From the NCBI GenBank assembly GCA_965216365.1, contig CBDCFT010000020.1, forward strand, positions 124,001 through 188,000: a stretch of 64,000 nt of DNA. The letters are read 5' to 3'. Made by a program: the position numbers and the translations under genes. The notes under the pieces were generated by a model. The model was not told the DNA's origin. It searched no databases and worked only from the letters and a program-made list of their open reading frames with translations. This DNA comes from CBDCFT01 sp965216365 (lineage in GTDB: Bacteria; Pseudomonadota; Gammaproteobacteria; Arenicellales; CBDCFT01). Positions 52,851-61,367 of the stretch are shown in pieces (within the stretch, counting starts at the first letter, position 1; every line of letters begins with the position of its first letter).

Positions 52851-53735
52851 ATGACGCCCAATCTGCGCAATTACGCCTGGTTATTCCTGCTGGCGGCGAT
52901 ATGGAGTTCATCTTTCATGTTGATAAAAGTCAGTGTCGCCAGCATACCACCTATCACCCTGACCACCATGCGTTTGTGGCTTGCTGCCGCGCTGCTAATC
53001 ATTTACCTGAAGCTTTGCGGCGATACCCTGCCCAAGGACAACACAGCATGGTTTGTTTTTTGCATCATCGGGCTGATTGGAAATGCCCTGCCCTTTTGCT
53101 TGATTAATTTTGGTGAAGTTTACATCGACAGCTCATTAGCCGCGATTTTGATGGGCATTATGCCGGTTGCGACAATATTACTCGCGCACTTGTTTATCCC
53201 CGACGAACCTTTTACTCCGGCGCGCATTACCGGCGTTGCATTAAGCTTTTCCGGGTTACTGGTTTTGGTAGGCTGGGATGCCTTGGCGGGCATTGGTTCT
53301 GCGGTTATCGCGCAACTCGCCGTGTTAGCGGGTGCACTAAGCTATGCGGTGTCAGCAGTATTCGCGCGGCGTAATGCAACATTGCCGGGGCGGATTATTT
53401 CCACGGGCGCCACATTGATGGGTGCCATCTGGGTGACGCCGGTTGCTTTAATCGCGGAACATCCCTGGACATTACAACCTTCAACGCAATCGTTGCTGGC
53501 AATGGTGTTGCTCGCTATTTTCCCGACCGCGGTGGGAGCACTTATATTTTTTAAACTGATAAAGGCAATCGGTGCGAACGGCCTGGCACAAGTCAATTAT
53601 CTTATCCCTGTACTCGGTTTAGGCTGGGGCATGTTGTTGCTCGGCGAGCAGCCGAGTTGGCGGGCCGGCATTGCCTTGGCATGCATTCTTACTGGGGTCT
53701 TGTTAGTCAACAAAACACCGGTTAAATCGAATTGA
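52851..53735 (+). CDS. EamA/DMT-family transporter
   Basis: A 294-residue membrane protein of the drug/metabolite transporter superfamily with ten predicted helices in two EamA repeats. The first starts YAWLFLLAAIWSSSFMLIKV, the second AQLAVLAGALSYAVSAVFAR. The ending VLGLGWGMLLLGEQPSWRAG and ALACILTGVLLVNK is standard. Such proteins usually export amino acids or metabolites. It is followed 67 bases later by a PhyH-type dioxygenase gene. Confidence 0.88.
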   Translation: MTPNLRNYAWLFLLAAIWSSSFMLIKVSVASIPPITLTTMRLWLAAALLIIYLKLCGDTLPKDNTAWFVFCIIGLIGNALPFCLINFGEVYIDSSLAAILMGIMPVATILLAHLFIPDEPFTPARITGVALSFSGLLVLVGWDALAGIGSAVIAQLAVLAGALSYAVSAVFARRNATLPGRIISTGATLMGAIWVTPVALIAEHPWTLQPSTQSLLAMVLLAIFPTAVGALIFFKLIKAIGANGLAQVNYLIPVLGLGWGMLLLGEQPSWRAGIALACILTGVLLVNKTPVKSN

Positions 53736-53802
53736 AAAGCATGTCTTTCGTGCATATCATGGGTGTTCCGTTGGACCGAGATTCAAAATAGTCGGACGAA
53801 AA

Positions 53803-54726
53803 ATGAAACAAACCACATCCAACATGTCTACTCGATTTAACCAGTGGACCGTGCCGTGGGAAACGCCGCAATGTGAGGAAATCGATGCCATTAATGCAGG
53901 GACGTTTCATGCGCCGGACTTTGAGATTTCCGAGCAACAAATTGCCGACTATCAGCGTGACGGCGTGTTGTATCTTGCCCAGGCATTCACCGATTGGGTG
54001 GAACCTCTGCGCGCAGGGTTCGCGCGCAATCTGGCTGACCCGCAAAACTATCGTTTTCCGGCGGACAGCACCTGGGAAAACGAACCGGGGCGTTTTTTCG
54101 ATAGCTATTGCAACTGGACGCTGATACCGGAGTATTGGGATTTTGTATTTCATTCCGGCGCTGCGGCGCTGGCTGGGAAAACCATGCGTTCCCACCAGGC
54201 ACAATTTTTTCATGAACATGCTTTTGTCAAGGAACCCGGCACCCAGCGCGCGACACCGTGGCACCAAGATATCCCCTACTATTGCGTGGCCGGCGAACAA
54301 AGCGTGTCAATTTATATTGCTTTGGATGACGTAGAGCAAGATGTGTCCGTGCAATACGTTAAAGGTTCGCACCGCTGGGGAAAAATTTACTACCCGAAGG
54401 TCTGGCTGGACAACGAAGACTTTAACGTGGGCGATACCGGTTATGATGGCCCGGTACCCGACATCGCACAAAACCCACAGGATTACGATATAGTGAGTTG
54501 GCCGTTGCGGGTTGGCGACGCCATTTTGTTTAATTTCAAAACACTGCATGGCACAACCGACGGTGTCATGCGCAGTACCCGCCGGGCTTTTTCGACCCGC
54601 TGGTTGGGTGACGATATCCGTTACCTGGAACGGTCCGGTGAAACCTCACCACCTTATATTGATATCGACCTGATGACCGGGGAACGCATGCGTGAAGACT
54701 GGTTCCCTGTCATCTGGAAAAAATAA
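53803..54726 (+). CDS. Phytanoyl-CoA dioxygenase (PhyH)-family oxygenase
   Basis: A 307-residue Fe(II)/2-oxoglutarate oxygenase. The iron ligands are HxD in RATPWHQDIPYYCVAGEQ near residue 148 and the distal His in FNFKTLHGTTDGVMRSTRRA near 247, with the Arg that binds 2-oxoglutarate shortly after. The family includes hydroxylases of acyl-CoAs, amino acids and small amines. The substrate is not readable. ATG 53824 (MSTRFNQW) is an alternative start. A cupin gene follows after 11 bases, so the two form a unit. Confidence 0.87.
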   Translation: MKQTTSNMSTRFNQWTVPWETPQCEEIDAINAGTFHAPDFEISEQQIADYQRDGVLYLAQAFTDWVEPLRAGFARNLADPQNYRFPADSTWENEPGRFFDSYCNWTLIPEYWDFVFHSGAAALAGKTMRSHQAQFFHEHAFVKEPGTQRATPWHQDIPYYCVAGEQSVSIYIALDDVEQDVSVQYVKGSHRWGKIYYPKVWLDNEDFNVGDTGYDGPVPDIAQNPQDYDIVSWPLRVGDAILFNFKTLHGTTDGVMRSTRRAFSTRWLGDDIRYLERSGETSPPYIDIDLMTGERMREDWFPVIWKK

Positions 54727-54737
54727 TTTCAAAATAT

Positions 54738-55112
54738 ATGAAAACTATCGAGAAACAAGATCGCCTGGTTGCGAGTATCCACGACACCAAATTCAAACCG
54801 TTTTCAATGGGTAGCACCGCGAGCGACGGTGAAACCTATTTATCGCTCGACTCCGATTGCCCGCCCGGTTGCGGTTTTCATGTTTACCGTATGGCGCCGG
54901 GTGCGACCACCACACCCCACGAACACACTTGCGACGAACACTTTTTGGTTCTTAAAGGCGAACTAACCGACAACGACGGCTTTACTTATCGCCAAGGCGA
55001 TTTGGTATTATTAAAAAAAGGCACGCAACATTCGTCCTATTCCGAAAACGGTTGCGTACTCGCAGTGTTTATCGCGACCCCGGAAGTTGCAATAAAAAGT
55101 CCTGTGTCTTAG
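54738..55112 (+). CDS. Small cupin-domain protein
   Basis: A 124-residue single-domain cupin. Motif 1 is PGATTTPHEHTCDEHFLVLKG near residues 54-74, with two His and Glu/His metal ligands. Motif 2 is YRQGDLVLLKKGTQHSS near 80-96, with the last His. It has no signal peptide and no oligomer marks. It is coupled to the PhyH-type oxygenase 11 bases upstream and may act on the same compound, but its reaction is unknown. Confidence 0.82.
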   Translation: MKTIEKQDRLVASIHDTKFKPFSMGSTASDGETYLSLDSDCPPGCGFHVYRMAPGATTTPHEHTCDEHFLVLKGELTDNDGFTYRQGDLVLLKKGTQHSSYSENGCVLAVFIATPEVAIKSPVS

Positions 55113-55131
55113 CAGTCAAAAATTCAAGGGT

Positions 55132-56670
55132 CTAGCGTCCGCCCAGCAACGACCCCAGGATTCCGCGTACGACACGCCGGCCGAGTTGCGAACCGATAGA
55201 ACGGGCGACGCTTTTTGCCATAGCTTCACCGATGCCCTGGCGGTTACTTTTACGCCGGGTAGCGCGTTCGCGTTCTTTTGCTTCTTTCGCAGCCAGCTTT
55301 TCCGCCGCGATGCGTTCTTTCTCCGCCTGTTTCTCGGCTGCAAGGCGGGCCGCTTCCGCTTTTTCCGCCTGCAACCGTTCTGCCGCTTTTTTCTTCAGCA
55401 TTTCATAGGCCGATTCGCGGTCAACGATTTCATCGTAACGCCCGCGCAATGGTGAACGCGATATTTGCTCCGCACGTTCATCGTCTGTCGCCGGGCCGAT
55501 GCGGGATTCAGGCGGGCGCACCAAAACCCGCTCTACCGGACTCGGTGTTCCGTCCTCGTCCAAAACCGAAACCAGTGCTTCGCCAATACCGAGTTCCGTT
55601 ATAGCGGTTTCCGTATCAATTTCCGGGTTGGCACGGAAGTTTTGCGCAACGGCTTTGACCGCTTTCTTGTCTTTTGGCGTGAACGCGCGCAAAGCATGCT
55701 GAATACGCAAACCCAGTTGACCCAGAATATCTTCCGGCACATCAAGCGGACTTTGGCTGATGAAGTAAACACCGACGCCTTTCGAGCGAATCAAGCGCAC
55801 CACTTGTTCGATTTTTTCCACCAACGGCTTGGGCGCATCGTCGAACAGCAAGTGTGCTTCGTCGAAAAACATGACGAATTTAGGCCGATCAGCATCACCG
55901 ACTTCGGGCAATTCTTCAAACAATTCGGCCAACAACCATAATAAAAACGTCGCGTATAAACGCGGTGATTCACGCATTAAACGGGTGACATCCATGATGT
56001 TAATGACCCCCATGCCGGAAAAATCGACATTCATTAAATCGCGCAACTCTACCGCTGGTTCGGCCAAAAATAACTCGGCGTCCTGCTCCTCCAACACCAG
56101 TAAACGGCGCTGGATGGCACCAATGCTGGCACCCGAAATATTGCCGTATTCGCTACGCAACTCGGCAGCATTATCACCCATCCAGGTCAACAAAGACTGC
56201 AAGTCCTTAAGATCCAGCATAAGTAAACCATCGTCGTCTGCGAGCTTGAACGCCGCGTATAACACGCCAGTCTGGGTGTCATTGAGTTCCAGCAGGTTGG
56301 ATAGCAATAACGGGCCAAGCTCAGAGACAGTGGTGCGAATTGAATGACCTTTCTCACCGTAGACATCCCAAAACACCACTGGGTTACCCCGCATTTGATA
56401 ACCGTCAATGCCAATCGACGCGATACGCTCGTCAATTTTCGGATGCGCATTGGCGGGTTTGGCCAGACCGGACAAATCTCCCTTAACGTCCGCTAAAAAC
56501 ACCGGCACACCCTGACGCGAAAATCCTTCGGCCAGAATCTGCAAACTGACGGTTTTGCCCGTGCCGGTAGCACCGGCAATCATGCCGTGGCGATTGGCCA
56601 TACGCAGGTTCATGTGAATTTGCCGGCCGTCTTGACCGCCAACCAACATCGTGGGAGGAGTTTCAGTCAT
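55132..56670 (-). CDS. HerA-like ATPase, DUF853/YjgR family
   Basis: A 512-residue P-loop ATPase. Walker A is MIAGATGTGKTVSLQILAEG near 30, Walker B PKFVMFFDEAHLLFDDAPKP near 265, followed by GVGVYFISQSPLDVPEDILG as sensor region. This is the YjgR branch of the HerA/FtsK class, of unknown cellular role. From about residue 420 there is a long Ala/Glu/Lys/Arg coiled coil (many AEK and KEA repeats), then a basic C-terminal tail with GLGG-type end (SIGSQLGRRVVRGILGSLLG). It stands alone and is convergent with the cupin gene. Confidence 0.87.
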   Translation of the reverse strand: MTETPPTMLVGGQDGRQIHMNLRMANRHGMIAGATGTGKTVSLQILAEGFSRQGVPVFLADVKGDLSGLAKPANAHPKIDERIASIGIDGYQMRGNPVVFWDVYGEKGHSIRTTVSELGPLLLSNLLELNDTQTGVLYAAFKLADDDGLLMLDLKDLQSLLTWMGDNAAELRSEYGNISGASIGAIQRRLLVLEEQDAELFLAEPAVELRDLMNVDFSGMGVINIMDVTRLMRESPRLYATFLLWLLAELFEELPEVGDADRPKFVMFFDEAHLLFDDAPKPLVEKIEQVVRLIRSKGVGVYFISQSPLDVPEDILGQLGLRIQHALRAFTPKDKKAVKAVAQNFRANPEIDTETAITELGIGEALVSVLDEDGTPSPVERVLVRPPESRIGPATDDERAEQISRSPLRGRYDEIVDRESAYEMLKKKAAERLQAEKAEAARLAAEKQAEKERIAAEKLAAKEAKERERATRRKSNRQGIGEAMAKSVARSIGSQLGRRVVRGILGSLLGGR

Positions 56671-56832
56671 TGTTCCAAAGGATCCGTTTTTATTAAAAGA
56701 AAGAGAGTACGTGTGTCAGTCATTTATCGGCAAGTATGCAGGCGTCCGGCACCTGTATTTACTACAAACTTTCGGTTTTCTCCGCTGCAAGCACGAATTC
56801 TGATTAAATATCCACACGATAGCGGCCCTATT

Positions 56833-57708
56833 ATGCGCAAGATGACGATGCGATCAACCAATGACAGGCGTTTCGCAGTAAGGTTTATTCATTACCTGGC
56901 GGCCAAACCCCAGGCGGTGCGTCTTGCCAATGGACTCAAACGGCGGCGGCCACCCGGTTTATCTGCACGAAAAATACGAGTGGCGGTGGTTTTGTTGGTG
57001 ATAAGCGGCGCAGGCATCGTCCTGATCAACTCACCGCACACGCCTTTACCCTTACCCGCGACCAGCGCTGAAGCAATATCCAACGAGGCTTTCCGATGGC
57101 TTGAACAACAATATGATGTCGCCGCCAGCGGCCCAATTACAAATTTAGTCCAGCAAACCGGTGCGCGACTCGCAGCCAAGTTCGAACATGAAAACATGAA
57201 CTGGCAATTCGTCATGCTCAGAAAAAGCGACGCGTCTTTGTTCGCACTGCCCGACGGCAGAATTTTTCTGCGCGATGACACGTTGTTGTTAGTCAATCGT
57301 ATTGACGATCTGGCCGCCCTGCTTGCTCATCAAATGTCGCATGTTGCACTGGGTCATATCGATCAACGCATTACTGACAATTTTGACCAACAAGAGCTGG
57401 AAGCACTGACGCCCGCCGCGCAGACATGGCCGAAGCTCATTCGAGTGTTAAACATCAGTGGAGACGATGAAGACTTCAGTCGCAGGCAGGAGCGGCAGGC
57501 AGACGAACACGCCCTGAAATTGATGACCAGCGCTTGCTTTGACATTGGCCGCCTGCCGGCACTATGGGAAAAAACCCACACCAGCGAGGACATGCAAGCC
57601 GAATTCCTTATTGCCGTGCATCCGCACAACAACAGATCGATTAAAAAAATCCACAAGTCCATTAGCGACAACGATTTGCAGCCCCCTGCGGACTGCGAAC
57701 ACCAATAG
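56833..57708 (+). CDS. M48-like protein with altered HExxH (HQxxH)
   Basis: A 291-residue protein with one N-terminal membrane segment (VAVVLLVISGAGIVLIN near 50) and an M48-type peptidase domain. The zinc motif reads LLAHQMSHVALGHID: both His ligands remain, but the catalytic Glu of HExxH is Gln. The third ligand Glu is present in RRQERQADEHALKLM. The substrate-edge strand FALPDGRIFLRDDTLLLV is normal for the family. So zinc binding is likely but peptide cleavage is doubtful. The start at 56833 is chosen because the longer frame runs into the oppositely oriented HerA-like gene. ATGs at 56842 and 56848 are possible. Confidence 0.8.
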   Translation: MRKMTMRSTNDRRFAVRFIHYLAAKPQAVRLANGLKRRRPPGLSARKIRVAVVLLVISGAGIVLINSPHTPLPLPATSAEAISNEAFRWLEQQYDVAASGPITNLVQQTGARLAAKFEHENMNWQFVMLRKSDASLFALPDGRIFLRDDTLLLVNRIDDLAALLAHQMSHVALGHIDQRITDNFDQQELEALTPAAQTWPKLIRVLNISGDDEDFSRRQERQADEHALKLMTSACFDIGRLPALWEKTHTSEDMQAEFLIAVHPHNNRSIKKIHKSISDNDLQPPADCEHQ

Positions 57709-57820
57709 GCAAGATGGTCATTTAAGGCATTTAAACAAAAAAGCGGCTAGAATCCGGCTATGTGCTGTTACAGGCACTGGAAATGCAATACCTAACTTAC
57801 ACAAACAAGGAGAACAAACC

Positions 57821-58024
57821 ATGGCAGTTGCACGAGTCACCGAAATCACCGCCTCCTCCAAGAAAGGCCTGAATGACGCTATCAATGTTGGATTAAAACG
57901 TGCCAACAAAACCTTAAAAGGGGTCAAAGGCGCTTGGATCAAGGATCAGGAAGTAGTCATGGACAAGGGCAAGATCACGGAATACCGTGTGAAGTTGAAA
58001 GTCACTTTTGTATTGTCCGATTAA
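57821..58024 (+). CDS. Dodecin-family flavin-binding protein (copy 2)
   Basis: A 67-residue dodecin: ARVTEITASSKKGLNDAIN, RANKTLKGVKGAWIKDQEV with the flavin-stacking Trp, KGKITEYRVKLKVTF. It starts after AAGGAGAACAAACC, a good ribosome site, and is followed by a strong terminator, so it is its own unit. It is the closer match to well-known proteobacterial dodecins; the copy at 15303 sits in a stress cassette. The two may differ in flavin affinity or in when they are made. Confidence 0.94.
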   Translation: MAVARVTEITASSKKGLNDAINVGLKRANKTLKGVKGAWIKDQEVVMDKGKITEYRVKLKVTFVLSD

Positions 58025-58050
58025 TTCCAGATTAAATTAGACCAAACGAG

Positions 58051-58079
58051 GATCGCGGCTCACGCCGCGATCTTTTTTT
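58051..58079 (+). terminator. Intrinsic terminator after dodecin copy 2
   Basis: GATCGCGGC, loop TCAC, GCCGCGATC is a perfect 9-pair stem followed by seven T. It lies 27 bases after the dodecin stop and 30 bases before folE. Confidence 0.95.
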
Positions 58080-58108
58080 GACTCGACGACATATCAACAA
58101 ATAGAAAA

Positions 58109-58666
58109 ATGACTGGCGAAAAAATCGCTTCTTATTACAAGGCAATTATCAAGGAGATTGGGGAAGACCCTGATCGCGAAGGTCTCGTAAAAACGCCGGA
58201 ACGAGCAGCCAAAGCGATTCGGTATCTTACCCGTGGGTACGATCTGTCGCTAGAAGAAGTGGTGAACGACGCCATCTTCGCAACCAATAACGAGGAAATG
58301 GTTATCGTAAAGGATATCGAGTTATATTCGTTATGCGAACACCACTTGTTGCCCTTCATCGGCAAATGCCACGTGGCATATCTACCCAAAGGTAAAGTGA
58401 TTGGGTTATCGAAAATCGCACGCATCGTCGACATGTATGCGCGCCGTTTGCAAATCCAGGAAAACCTGGCGCATGAAATCGGCGAAGCCATTCAAGATAT
58501 CACCAAAGCATCCGGTGTTGCCGTTGTGGTCGAAGCTCAACACCTGTGCATGATGATGCGTGGCGTAGAGAAACAAAATTCCGTCATGACTACGTCGGTG
58601 ATGCTAGGCGCTTTTCGCAGCCGCCGCGAGACACGTTCCGAATTTCTGCGGCTTATCGCACGTTAA
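58109..58666 (+). CDS. folE: GTP cyclohydrolase I
   Basis: A 185-residue FolE type I enzyme that turns GTP into dihydroneopterin triphosphate, the first step of folate and pterin synthesis. The start region has IKEIGEDPDREGLVKTPERA, the zinc and active site LYSLCEHHLLPFIGKCHVAY, and the C-terminal zinc Cys and His in VVEAQHLCMMMRGVEKQNS. It follows a terminator with a short leader and is 12 bases from an isocitrate/isopropylmalate-dehydrogenase-like gene. Confidence 0.95.
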   Translation: MTGEKIASYYKAIIKEIGEDPDREGLVKTPERAAKAIRYLTRGYDLSLEEVVNDAIFATNNEEMVIVKDIELYSLCEHHLLPFIGKCHVAYLPKGKVIGLSKIARIVDMYARRLQIQENLAHEIGEAIQDITKASGVAVVVEAQHLCMMMRGVEKQNSVMTTSVMLGAFRSRRETRSEFLRLIAR

Positions 58667-58678
58667 CAAGATAGGATT

Positions 58679-59716
58679 ATGACAAACACCCACGAACACC
58701 CGACCAGAATTACCGAACTGCAAGGTGACGGAATCGGCCCTGAACTGGCACAGGCGGTACACACAGTCGCCGAAAAACTGCCGCTGGCGCTGGAATTCGT
58801 GCCAATCGACTGGAGTCTCGAATCGCGTGAAAAGAAAGGTCAGGACGCTATCGATGAAGCCGAACAATCCATGCGTTCTACCCGGCTGGCGTTAAAATAT
58901 CCGACCGTCACTAAAAATCTCAGCCCGAATGCGCTCATACGCCGGGCATGCAATTTCAGTGTAATTTACCGGCCCGCCATTTCCATCAAAGGCATCTCGT
59001 CTAATTTCAAGGAAGACGTGAATTTGCACATCATCCGTGTCGCCACAGGAGGAACATACGACGACCCAGGTCAATTGGTCGGCAACGATTCCGCGGTTTC
59101 CTTGCGTCTGGTAGAACGCGAACCCTGCGCCCAGGCAGCAAGCTTTGCGTTTCGCCTCGCGCGTAATAAGGGTCTTACCGTCACCTCGTCATCCAAACAC
59201 ACTATTCAAAAAATAACGGATGGACTATTCGAGTCCGTTGTGAAAGAAGTTCATCAACGCTTCCCCGATGTGGAACACCAGGTCGAATTATTCGATGCCT
59301 TGCTTGCCAAGACCATTCTCAATCCTGAAAACTACCAGGTGGTTTTGGTTTTGAACGAATACGGCGATTTTCTCTCGGATATGGCGTCCGGACTGGTGGG
59401 CAGCATCGGCACCGGCGCCAGCGGCAATTTTTCCTTCACAAAAGATCGTGAAGTAGATATCGCGATGTTCGATCCTTCCGGCGGTACCGCACCGGACATC
59501 GCCGGAAAGAATATTTGCAACCCCACCGCAATTCTGTTGTCCTTTGGCATGTTGCTGGATCATATCGACCGTTATGACCTTGGTCATGCATTGCGGTTGA
59601 GTCTGCTTGACACTATTGCCGCGGGAGAATGCACCGGCGACCTAGGTGGCAAACTGAACACCACCGAATTCACCCGGGCAGTGACCGACCGTTTACCCGA
59701 TCACCTGCCTGCTTAG
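58679..59716 (+). CDS. Isocitrate/isopropylmalate dehydrogenase-family protein
   Basis: A 345-residue beta-hydroxyacid decarboxylating dehydrogenase. Marks: ITELQGDGIGPELAQAV at the start, substrate Arg in RRACNFSVIYRPAIS, the catalytic Lys in TSSSKHTIQKITDGLFESV near 175, and metal Asp residues in LNEYGDFLSDMASGLVG. The coenzyme loop is FDPSGGTAPDIAGKNICNPT, where the usual HGSAPDI reads GGTAPDI, so cofactor or substrate use may be altered. It may be an isocitrate, tartrate or isopropylmalate type enzyme. It follows folE after 12 bases and overlaps the end of the LuxR-type gene by 4 bases. Confidence 0.8.
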   Translation: MTNTHEHPTRITELQGDGIGPELAQAVHTVAEKLPLALEFVPIDWSLESREKKGQDAIDEAEQSMRSTRLALKYPTVTKNLSPNALIRRACNFSVIYRPAISIKGISSNFKEDVNLHIIRVATGGTYDDPGQLVGNDSAVSLRLVEREPCAQAASFAFRLARNKGLTVTSSSKHTIQKITDGLFESVVKEVHQRFPDVEHQVELFDALLAKTILNPENYQVVLVLNEYGDFLSDMASGLVGSIGTGASGNFSFTKDREVDIAMFDPSGGTAPDIAGKNICNPTAILLSFGMLLDHIDRYDLGHALRLSLLDTIAAGECTGDLGGKLNTTEFTRAVTDRLPDHLPA

Positions 59717-60447
59717 TGCTGAGCTGCCGCTCCCGGCAACAAATCACTCGATAATTGATGCGCGATAAAATTGATATTGCACATAAACTGCGCCAGCAAC
59801 CGAATCAAGTCCGATTGTCGATTCGTTTCCGTTTTGCGATAAATGGATTTCAGATGTGTACGTGCGGTGTTAACGCTCACATGACTGCGTGCGGCGAATA
59901 TCTCCAACGTCATTCCGTTTAACAATGCCTCAACCAGGCGGCCTTCCGCATTGGTAAACCCATAAACCGATTGCAGGATAGGTGTCGGCACGGCTGCCGC
60001 TGCATCGGGGTCAATCAAAAACAGCAGGGCCAGTTGCTGCCCGGTGCGTGATTTTTCGTGTAACGGCATACCCCACAAATGCAAGGCGTTGCCGGTACTG
60101 GAACGACGCAACACCAATGATTGTTTCTTTTCCCGAGAACGAGAATCTAATACCACCGCAATCAGACCGCGTAATTTTGCCGTTGACATATCGTCGACAC
60201 AGTGCAGACCACCGTCACGCAATGCAACCACGTCGGCCTCGCGAACAATGCGATATGCCGCATTATTCATGCCTTTGACCGACAAATCACCGTCTATCAC
60301 GAACGCGGGCAGCGTAAACTGCTCCACGAATTGAGTCATTTGGTACGATCCGGTTTGCGACCCGCGCACTTTGGCGGTCTTTTTCGAAAGCTTTGAACGA
60401 ACCCCAAATTCGCTTTGTATTGCTATCAACACTATGACTTCTCCCAA
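59713..60447 (-). CDS. LuxR-type regulator with PAS-like sensor
   Basis: A 244-residue regulator. Residues about 40-90 form a PAS-like domain (FTLPAFVIDGDLSVKGMNNA). The C-terminus is a LuxR/GerE helix-turn-helix: YGFTNAEGRLVEALLNGMTL, then EIFAARSHVSVNTARTHLKS and YRKTETNRQSDLIRLL. There is no phosphoacceptor domain, so it likely senses a small ligand or redox state. The first 36 residues look unconserved, and ATG 60339 (MTQFVEQF) is a good alternative start. A CRP-type site and a perfect palindrome lie upstream at 60515-60541. Confidence 0.82.
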   Translation of the reverse strand: MGEVIVLIAIQSEFGVRSKLSKKTAKVRGSQTGSYQMTQFVEQFTLPAFVIDGDLSVKGMNNAAYRIVREADVVALRDGGLHCVDDMSTAKLRGLIAVVLDSRSREKKQSLVLRRSSTGNALHLWGMPLHEKSRTGQQLALLFLIDPDAAAAVPTPILQSVYGFTNAEGRLVEALLNGMTLEIFAARSHVSVNTARTHLKSIYRKTETNRQSDLIRLLAQFMCNINFIAHQLSSDLLPGAAAQH

Positions 60448-60514
60448 CGTTGCCCTTGTTCAAAACTGTACGCGCATACAAGGGACAAAGCTGCGAAATG
60501 TGGAATGTAATTGC

Positions 60515-60541
60515 TGTGAAATTTGTCACAAAGTGACAAAT
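60515..60541. promoter_or_regulatory. CRP-type site overlapping a perfect palindrome
   Basis: TGTGAAATTTGTCACA at 60515-60530 is an exact TGTGA-N6-TCACA. Overlapping it at 60521-60541, ATTTGTCAC, AAA, GTGACAAAT is a perfect 9-base inverted repeat. Both lie 70 to 135 bases upstream of the LuxR-type gene (minus strand) and 115 bases after the end of a CRP/FNR-family gene, so CRP-type control and self-control by the LuxR-type protein are both possible. Confidence 0.7.
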
Positions 60542-60655
60542 GTTTACGATGTCCAGCTGCCGGTTTGCGGTGGTCAGCGTGCGGATGACGCCACTACGCG
60601 ACTTATCCGCCCTGCACGCTGATCGCCGGGAACTAACCGCCGACAGCTACAAAAA

Positions 60656-61312
60656 CTACCATCCCGACGGCGGAGTTTTCAGTATCGTGATCTGCTTGCC
60701 TTTGGTTTCAATATAACCACCGGTTACCAGGTCATGCAAAATCCGGCTGACCATTTCCCGGGATGCGCCAACCATGTCGGCAATATCCTGCTGAGTAAGC
60801 TTTTCTGTTACAACCTGCTTGCCATCTTTATCCACCGCAAGTTTGGTAATGGTGTTCACCACACGGCCATAAACGTTGCGCAAGGCAAGGTCTTTGACTT
60901 TTTCCGTCGATATGCGCAGGTATTGGGTCACGGTTCGAATGACCGCCAGGGCAAGATCGGGATTCGCCGCCAGACATTCGCGAAAATCTTCTTTGGTGAT
61001 AACGTGGAATGTCGATTTTTCCAGCGTGACCACCGACGCTGATCGCGGCTCATCGTCCAACAACGCGATTTCGCCAAGACAACTTCCCGGCCCCTGGATT
61101 TTCAGGATAACTTCCTTGCCTTCATCATCGCTGAGATACACTTTCACCTTACCCGACTCGATGATGTACATCGAACCACTGGTGTCGCCTTCGTGTATCA
61201 GTATCGCGTTTTTAGGGTACGATTTTTTTGTCGTATGTTGCAGCAAAACCTCAAGTTCCGAATCCGCCAGGTTCTCGAAAATCGGGATTTTGCGAAGTAG
61301 TGTGGTGGCCAT
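60656..61312 (-). CDS. CRP/FNR-family transcription regulator
   Basis: A 218-residue regulator with an N-terminal cyclic-nucleotide-binding domain (residues about 10-125) and a C-terminal winged helix. The phosphate-binding cassette reads PGSCLGEIALLDDEPRSASV, which keeps GE, R and SA as in cAMP-binding CRP. The helix-turn-helix is LTQQDIADMVGASREMVSRI, with RE in the recognition helix as in CRP (typical contact pattern R-E-xx-R). There are no FNR cysteines. The N-terminus MATTLLRKIPIFENLADSEL is typical. A TGTGA-N6-TCACA site lies just downstream before the LuxR-type gene. Confidence 0.88.
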   Translation of the reverse strand: MATTLLRKIPIFENLADSELEVLLQHTTKKSYPKNAILIHEGDTSGSMYIIESGKVKVYLSDDEGKEVILKIQGPGSCLGEIALLDDEPRSASVVTLEKSTFHVITKEDFRECLAANPDLALAVIRTVTQYLRISTEKVKDLALRNVYGRVVNTITKLAVDKDGKQVVTEKLTQQDIADMVGASREMVSRILHDLVTGGYIETKGKQITILKTPPSGW

Positions 61313-61367
61313 GTCAGTTTTGTATAAATGGTTATATCAACATAATCGTCCAACCGAAATGATTTGT

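Noticed and set aside
56587..56832. N-terminal extension of the M48-like frame
   Set aside because: It is antisense to the HerA-like gene start and low in coding character; the membrane segment and domain begin after 56833.
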